Below are positions 6,158 through 9,974 of a stretch of DNA of 9,974 bases, one piece after another. This DNA is from JBHIDQ01 sp046760155. Lineage in GTDB: Bacteria; Chloroflexota; Dehalococcoidia; Dehalococcoidales; RBG-16-60-22. Within the stretch, counting starts at the first letter, position 1, and the number at the start of each line of letters is the position of its first letter. A model generated the notes under the pieces. The model saw only the letters and a list, made by a program, of their open reading frames with translations, did not search any database and had not been told where the DNA came from. The stretch spans positions 1 to 9,974 of the forward strand of contig JBHIDQ010000055.1 of the NCBI GenBank assembly GCA_046760155.1, given 5' to 3'. The translations under genes were made by a program, and so were the position numbers.

Positions 6158-7521
6158 TGGAAAAGTCTATTCCTCAGGGACAAGAAGTCTTTTACCAGAA
6201 ACTTACCGCCATAGTTGGTCCTGAGAATGTGCTGACGGATAATCAGGCAACTGCACCCTATGCGGTAGACGGGCTGACACCCGGTACCATTGTCTTTGCC
6301 GCCACCACTGAGCAGGTATCACAAATTATCCGCACCGCCAATGAGTTTCGGACGCCCATTATTCCCTGGGGTAGCGGCTCGAAACAGCCAATTGGCCCCT
6401 GCCTTTCGGCGGCTGATACCATTCTCTGCCTAAAGAATATGCATCAAATTGCCGAGCTTGACGCTAGTAATTTCACCGTTCAGGTACAGGCAGGCATGGT
6501 CAACGGTGAACTGCAAAGACAACTCGTCGAACATAAACTCTTCTTCCCTCTTGACCCGCTCTATCTGGAGACGTCAACCATTGGCGGGGAAATTGCCACC
6601 AATGCCACCGGGCCACTGCGGTTTATGTATGGGTCGGTTCGTGACCTAGTTTTGGGAGTCACCGTAGTCACCCCCACCGGAGATATCATCCACACCGGCG
6701 GCAAAACAATGAAAAACGTGGCTGGAATCGACTTGTGTAAGCTATACATCGGCTCGTGGGGTACCCTGGGAATTATCACCGAAGCCGTGCTACGCTTATT
6801 TCCACTGCCCGAGGTCGGTAAGACCCTCTGCCTGACCTTTGCTAATCATGAAGATGCCTTCCGCTTAGTCACCCAAATCCTGCATTCTGTCTTAACACCC
6901 AGCTCTATTGAACTGATCGACTGGATAGCCGGAGGCAGCCTAGAAGATGTTCATCGCTCACGCTTGGCGGAGGGTGAGGTGTTGCTCATGGTTAATATTG
7001 AGGGAGACAGCGAGGCGGTGGCGCGGCATGAGAAAGAAATCAGCACTTTAGCTAAGGCAAACAAGGTACGTCACCTTAATACCCTCGAAGGCGAAAAGGC
7101 AACCCATACCTGGAAGGCTTATCGTAGGGTACATCAATCGCTACTGAGTGCCGAGCCAACAACCATTCAGGGTAAGGCCTCAGTGCCCATTGGCAAGCTA
7201 GGCAACATGTTTCACGCCGTAAAGGAAATCGGCAGCCGCTACGATGTGGCAATAGGTATCAGGGCCCATGGTGGTAATGGCATCCTTTTCCCCTATGTTA
7301 CCGCCAAAGATGATGACGCTGTTCGTATTATCAATGATTTGAGACAGGCTGCCATAGACCTGGGTGGTTACTTTATGGTTGAGACTGCCCCCCTTCGAGT
7401 CAGAAAAAGCGTTGCTGTCTTACCTCAGCGAAACGATTACACCTTGATGAAACAGTTGAAAACCGAGTTTGACCCGAACAATATTCTTAACCCGGGTCGG
7501 GTGGTAGGAGGTCTATACTGA
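6157..7521 (+). CDS. glcE: GlcE-type FAD-binding subunit with degenerate catalytic site
   Basis: A 454-residue FAD-linked oxidase paralogous to the preceding protein. The PCMH FAD-binding domain is recognisable at about 41-215: PWGSGSKQP (70-78), STIGGEIATNATGP (140-153), SWGTLGIITEA (200-210). The C-terminal domain has lost key residues. The GDGNLHP block of GlcD reads GGNGILFP (372-379), so one His is Phe378; GEHG reads VETA (409-412), so the His is Thr411. His371 and Glu410 remain. It ends with the family's NPGRVV signature. GlcE is the second flavin subunit of glycolate oxidase; this version probably binds FAD but is structural or electron-relaying rather than catalytic, or uses a different substrate. 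It is longer than E. coli GlcE (about 350 residues), so it keeps both domains. The start overlaps the glcD stop by 1 nt (TAATG), which implies translational coupling. Confidence 0.82.
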   Translation: MEKSIPQGQEVFYQKLTAIVGPENVLTDNQATAPYAVDGLTPGTIVFAATTEQVSQIIRTANEFRTPIIPWGSGSKQPIGPCLSAADTILCLKNMHQIAELDASNFTVQVQAGMVNGELQRQLVEHKLFFPLDPLYLETSTIGGEIATNATGPLRFMYGSVRDLVLGVTVVTPTGDIIHTGGKTMKNVAGIDLCKLYIGSWGTLGIITEAVLRLFPLPEVGKTLCLTFANHEDAFRLVTQILHSVLTPSSIELIDWIAGGSLEDVHRSRLAEGEVLLMVNIEGDSEAVARHEKEISTLAKANKVRHLNTLEGEKATHTWKAYRRVHQSLLSAEPTTIQGKASVPIGKLGNMFHAVKEIGSRYDVAIGIRAHGGNGILFPYVTAKDDDAVRIINDLRQAAIDLGGYFMVETAPLRVRKSVAVLPQRNDYTLMKQLKTEFDPNNILNPGRVVGGLY

Positions 7522-7523
7522 GT

Positions 7524-8798
7524 ATGCCAACCGTGGCTGAAGAAATTGCCGAGACTTTAGAAATGTGCAACAAGTGCGGACTTTGCCTCGCCGGCTGTCC
7601 CACTTACAAGGTTACCGGTGTGGAGTGGACAAACGCCAGAGGGCGTATTGCCCTGATTCGCAGTGCTTTGCTTGACCATCGCTTGGAACTTGACGAGTTG
7701 AAAGAGCCAATCGACAACTGCCTTACCTGCAATGGTTGTACTGAGCATTGTCCACCGGCAGTACCCACCGCGCAAATTATCTTCAAAGCCAGGGAAGAGC
7801 TGCTCAAGCAGCACGGAGATTCCTGGCGGCAACGGTTGCTTTTCCAGAAGTTACTGGCCAATCCGTCACTGATGCACCGGGCGACCCGACTCTTAAGATT
7901 GATTGATATCACTGGCTTGCGCACTGCCGCCAGAAAGACCGGCCTGACCAAATTAATCGGCGATGCCGGTAAAGCTGAAGTCATCGTGCCCAAAGTGCCC
8001 GCCAGTGAAGGGTTAGACGCCATCAAGCGCCTTACCCAGAAAATGGAAAACCCCAAGTATAAAGTAGCTTACTTTGTCGGCTGTTATGCCCCAAACCTTG
8101 CCCCGGAGAGAGCCGCCGCTACGATACGAGTCTTGCACAAACACCGGGTTGAGGTCTCTGTCCCTGATTTTGTCTGCTGTGGACTTCCCGCCGCTGGTTA
8201 TGGAGACACGCTCTCAGCCCGAAACTTAGCCCGCAGAAACGTTGACCTTGCCCACAACTTGAAGGTGGACGCGATTGTTACCCACTGTGCCAGCTGTAGC
8301 TCCTTCTTAAAGGATTATGCTAAACTTCTGGCTGATGACCCATCACGGTCGGAGAAGGCGAAAGACTTTGCTGGTAGGGTGAGGGATTTAAGCAAGTTCC
8401 TGACTGATATTGGACTGGTTACCGAGATGGGTACGCTCAAGAAGAAGGTCACCTATCATGACCCGTGCCATTTAGCTCACCACCAGAAAATAAAGGAGCC
8501 ACCACGTACCATATTAAAGAGCATCCCCGGAGTGGAATTCGTTGAGCTGGGGGAGGCAGATATGTGTTGCGGTGCCGCCGGAAGCTATGCCTTTAAGAAT
8601 TATGATTTATCCATGCAGGTACTGGCGCGGAAAATGAGCCATGTTGCCCAAACCGGTGCTGATATATTGGTAACCTGCTGCCCGGCGTGTGTCATGCAGC
8701 TTGCCTGTGGCGTCAGGCAGCAGAAGATGCCCCTGCCGGTTGCTGAGATTGTAGAATTACTCGACCAAGCCTATCAAACTGCCAAAGACACTCACTGA
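7524..8798 (+). CDS. glcF: GlcF-type iron-sulfur subunit with two CCG domains
   Basis: A 424-residue electron-transfer subunit. Two [4Fe-4S] motifs open the protein: Cys15/18/21/25 and Cys66/69/72/76, each CxxCxxCxxxCP. Two CCG domains follow, as in GlcF, GlpC and HdrB. The first has Cys187, Cys218-Cys219, Cys255 and Cys258; the second has Cys315, Cys348-Cys349, Cys386 and Cys389. Both sets are complete, so they may carry the non-cubane type of cluster seen in HdrB, or link to a quinone site; which one applies is not visible here. It should accept electrons from the two flavin subunits and pass them to the membrane quinone pool or another carrier. There is no transmembrane helix, so any membrane contact would be peripheral. 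ATG follows the glcE stop by 2 nt; SD GGAGGT at 7507-7512 lies inside the end of glcE, with an 11-nt spacing. Confidence 0.9.
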   Translation: MPTVAEEIAETLEMCNKCGLCLAGCPTYKVTGVEWTNARGRIALIRSALLDHRLELDELKEPIDNCLTCNGCTEHCPPAVPTAQIIFKAREELLKQHGDSWRQRLLFQKLLANPSLMHRATRLLRLIDITGLRTAARKTGLTKLIGDAGKAEVIVPKVPASEGLDAIKRLTQKMENPKYKVAYFVGCYAPNLAPERAAATIRVLHKHRVEVSVPDFVCCGLPAAGYGDTLSARNLARRNVDLAHNLKVDAIVTHCASCSSFLKDYAKLLADDPSRSEKAKDFAGRVRDLSKFLTDIGLVTEMGTLKKKVTYHDPCHLAHHQKIKEPPRTILKSIPGVEFVELGEADMCCGAAGSYAFKNYDLSMQVLARKMSHVAQTGADILVTCCPACVMQLACGVRQQKMPLPVAEIVELLDQAYQTAKDTH

Positions 8799-8831
8799 AT
8801 AAACCCGGTCTAATCTATATGGAGTAGTGCT

Positions 8832-9971
8832 ATGAAGATTGTCATTGCCCCTCAAGGTTTCAAGGGAAACCTGACTGCTCTTGAAGTAGCCCGAGCCATC
8901 GAGCAAGGAATTAAACGTGTCGTTCCCGGCGCCACCACCACGCTGAAACCAATGGCTGATGGTGGTGAGGGAACGGTGCAGGCTCTCGTCGATGCCACCG
9001 GTGGTGAAATAGTCATAACTGAGGTAACCGACCCACTGGGAGGACGAGTTAAAGCTCATTGGGGGATTCTCAGTGACAAGCTCACCGCGGTTATCGAGAT
9101 GGCTTCCGCTTCTGGTCTCCCCTTGGTGCCACCTGAGAAGCGCAACCCATTGGTGACCACCACCTATGGCACTGGAGAGTTAATCCGTGCTGCGCTTGAC
9201 CGTGGCTGCCGCAAGCTGATTATTGGTATTGGCGGGAGTGCCACCAATGACGGTGGTGCCGGTATGGCGCAAGCTCTGGGCGCCAGACTCTTGGATGCCA
9301 AGGGAGAAGAACTTCCCTTCGGCGGCGCCGCACTGGCTAGGCTGGAACACATCGACATTTCAAATCTAGACCCCCGACTAGCTGATTTTGACGTCACTTT
9401 AGCCTCTGATGTGAACAATCCCCTCTGCGGCCCACGGGGGGCATCAGCCATCTACGGACCTCAGAAGGGAGCCACTCCAGAGATGGTGAAGCAGCTTGAT
9501 GCCGCACTGTCCCACTATGCCGATGTTATCCAAAAAGACTTGGCTATTGACTTTAGTGAAGTGCCTGGAGCGGGTGCCGCTGGTGGTCTGGGCATGGGGT
9601 TGATGGTCTTCCTCAAAGCCAAGATGATACCCGGCATAGATGTTGTCATCAAGGCAACCAACCTCGTTGCCGACTTAAAAGATGCCGACCTCGTTTTCAC
9701 TGCCGAGGGCAGAATTGACTGCCAGTCGGCTATGGGTAAGGTACCGACCGGGGTGGCTCTCAAAGCCAAGGAGTTCGGTGCGCCGGTGATTGCCCTCGCC
9801 GGTGAGGTAGCCGATGATTGCCGGGTAGTCTTTGAGCAAGGAATTGATGCCGTCCTCAGTATCGCTCCGGGACCAATCAGCTTGGAGCAGTCCATGGCCG
9901 ATGCTGAAAAATTAATCACCAACGCCGCCGAGTGTGCCATGAAGTTATTTATCTGTAAGCTAAAGGAATAA
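8832..9971 (+). CDS. garK: Glycerate kinase, GarK/GlxK family
   Basis: A complete 379-residue glycerate kinase, the usual length for the family, which phosphorylates D-glycerate with ATP; characterised GarK/GlxK enzymes make 2-phosphoglycerate. Family blocks are in order: MKIVIAPQGFKG at the N-terminus, MADGGEGT (41-48), GIGGSATNDGGAG (132-144), ASDVNNPLCGP (191-201), YGPQKGAT (208-215), GAAGGLGMG (248-256) and TAEGRID (290-296). The usual APDSFKG is APQGFKG here, so the common Asp is Gln8, and the usual TGEGRID has Ala291 in place of Gly. These may be lineage differences or may alter substrate handling. SD GGAG (8821-8824) lies 7 nt before the ATG. The gene follows the glcF-like gene by 33 nt with no terminator between them, so it is probably in the same operon. 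It links the cluster to lower glycolysis. Confidence 0.9.
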   Translation: MKIVIAPQGFKGNLTALEVARAIEQGIKRVVPGATTTLKPMADGGEGTVQALVDATGGEIVITEVTDPLGGRVKAHWGILSDKLTAVIEMASASGLPLVPPEKRNPLVTTTYGTGELIRAALDRGCRKLIIGIGGSATNDGGAGMAQALGARLLDAKGEELPFGGAALARLEHIDISNLDPRLADFDVTLASDVNNPLCGPRGASAIYGPQKGATPEMVKQLDAALSHYADVIQKDLAIDFSEVPGAGAAGGLGMGLMVFLKAKMIPGIDVVIKATNLVADLKDADLVFTAEGRIDCQSAMGKVPTGVALKAKEFGAPVIALAGEVADDCRVVFEQGIDAVLSIAPGPISLEQSMADAEKLITNAAECAMKLFICKLKE

Positions 9972-9974
9972 ACT

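Noticed and set aside
7524..8798. Heterodisulfide reductase HdrB/HdrD as the identity of the CCG-domain protein
   Set aside because: Two N-terminal [4Fe-4S] motifs plus two CCG domains are also found in HdrD-like proteins, but the position directly after two FAD-linked oxidase subunits and the length of 424 residues fit GlcF much better.

Overview
This is a bacterial window of about 10 kb. Every supported gene lies on the + strand, packed densely, with strong Shine-Dalgarno (SD) sequences and two TTG starts. The gene content points to an anaerobe or facultative anaerobe with many iron-sulfur proteins and nickel-pincer (LarA) chemistry. Base composition looks close to 50% GC by eye. An uncultured Chloroflexota (Dehalococcoidia-like) or Desulfobacterota lineage is plausible, but that placement is an inference and no marker gene is present.

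Region 1 (1-2153) is the least explained part. Two paralogous proteins of about 206 residues, both beginning MTHSLHR and rich in conserved His and Cys, flank a 242-residue two-[4Fe-4S] ferredoxin with an uncharacterised C-terminal domain. The first 27 bases of the window read as the last codons of another protein ending LGRPKADV. The complete ferredoxin has GLGRP close to its own C-terminus, so the original layout was probably ferredoxin / His-Cys protein / ferredoxin / His-Cys protein, a tandem duplication of a two-gene module. I do not recognise the His-Cys family. A strong intrinsic terminator at 2216-2245 closes this block.

Region 2 (2311-9971) is a catabolic cluster: a LarA-family nickel-dependent 2-hydroxyacid racemase/epimerase; a xylose-isomerase-like TIM-barrel sugar or hydroxypyruvate isomerase/epimerase; a three-part GlcD/GlcE/GlcF-type D-2-hydroxyacid (glycolate or D-lactate) oxidoreductase, with two flavoprotein subunits and one CCG-domain Fe-S subunit; and a GarK/GlxK-family glycerate kinase. 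Candidate sigma-70 promoters precede the racemase and the TIM-barrel gene. The glcDEF genes are translationally tight (1-nt overlap, then a 2-nt gap) and the kinase follows after 33 nt.

The simplest joint reading is that the racemase supplies the D-enantiomer of a 2-hydroxyacid, GlcDEF oxidises it to the 2-oxoacid and passes electrons through Fe-S clusters to the quinone pool or another acceptor, the TIM-barrel enzyme handles a related hydroxy-oxo sugar or C3 compound, and the kinase returns D-glycerate to glycolysis as phosphoglycerate. Substrates cannot be fixed from sequence: lactate, glycolate, glycerate or a longer sugar acid are all possible. No larB/larC/larE cofactor genes, regulator, transporter, RNA gene, mobile element or CRISPR array was seen. 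No gene-free stretch exceeds 300 bases; the longest is 2154-2363, which holds the terminator and a promoter.
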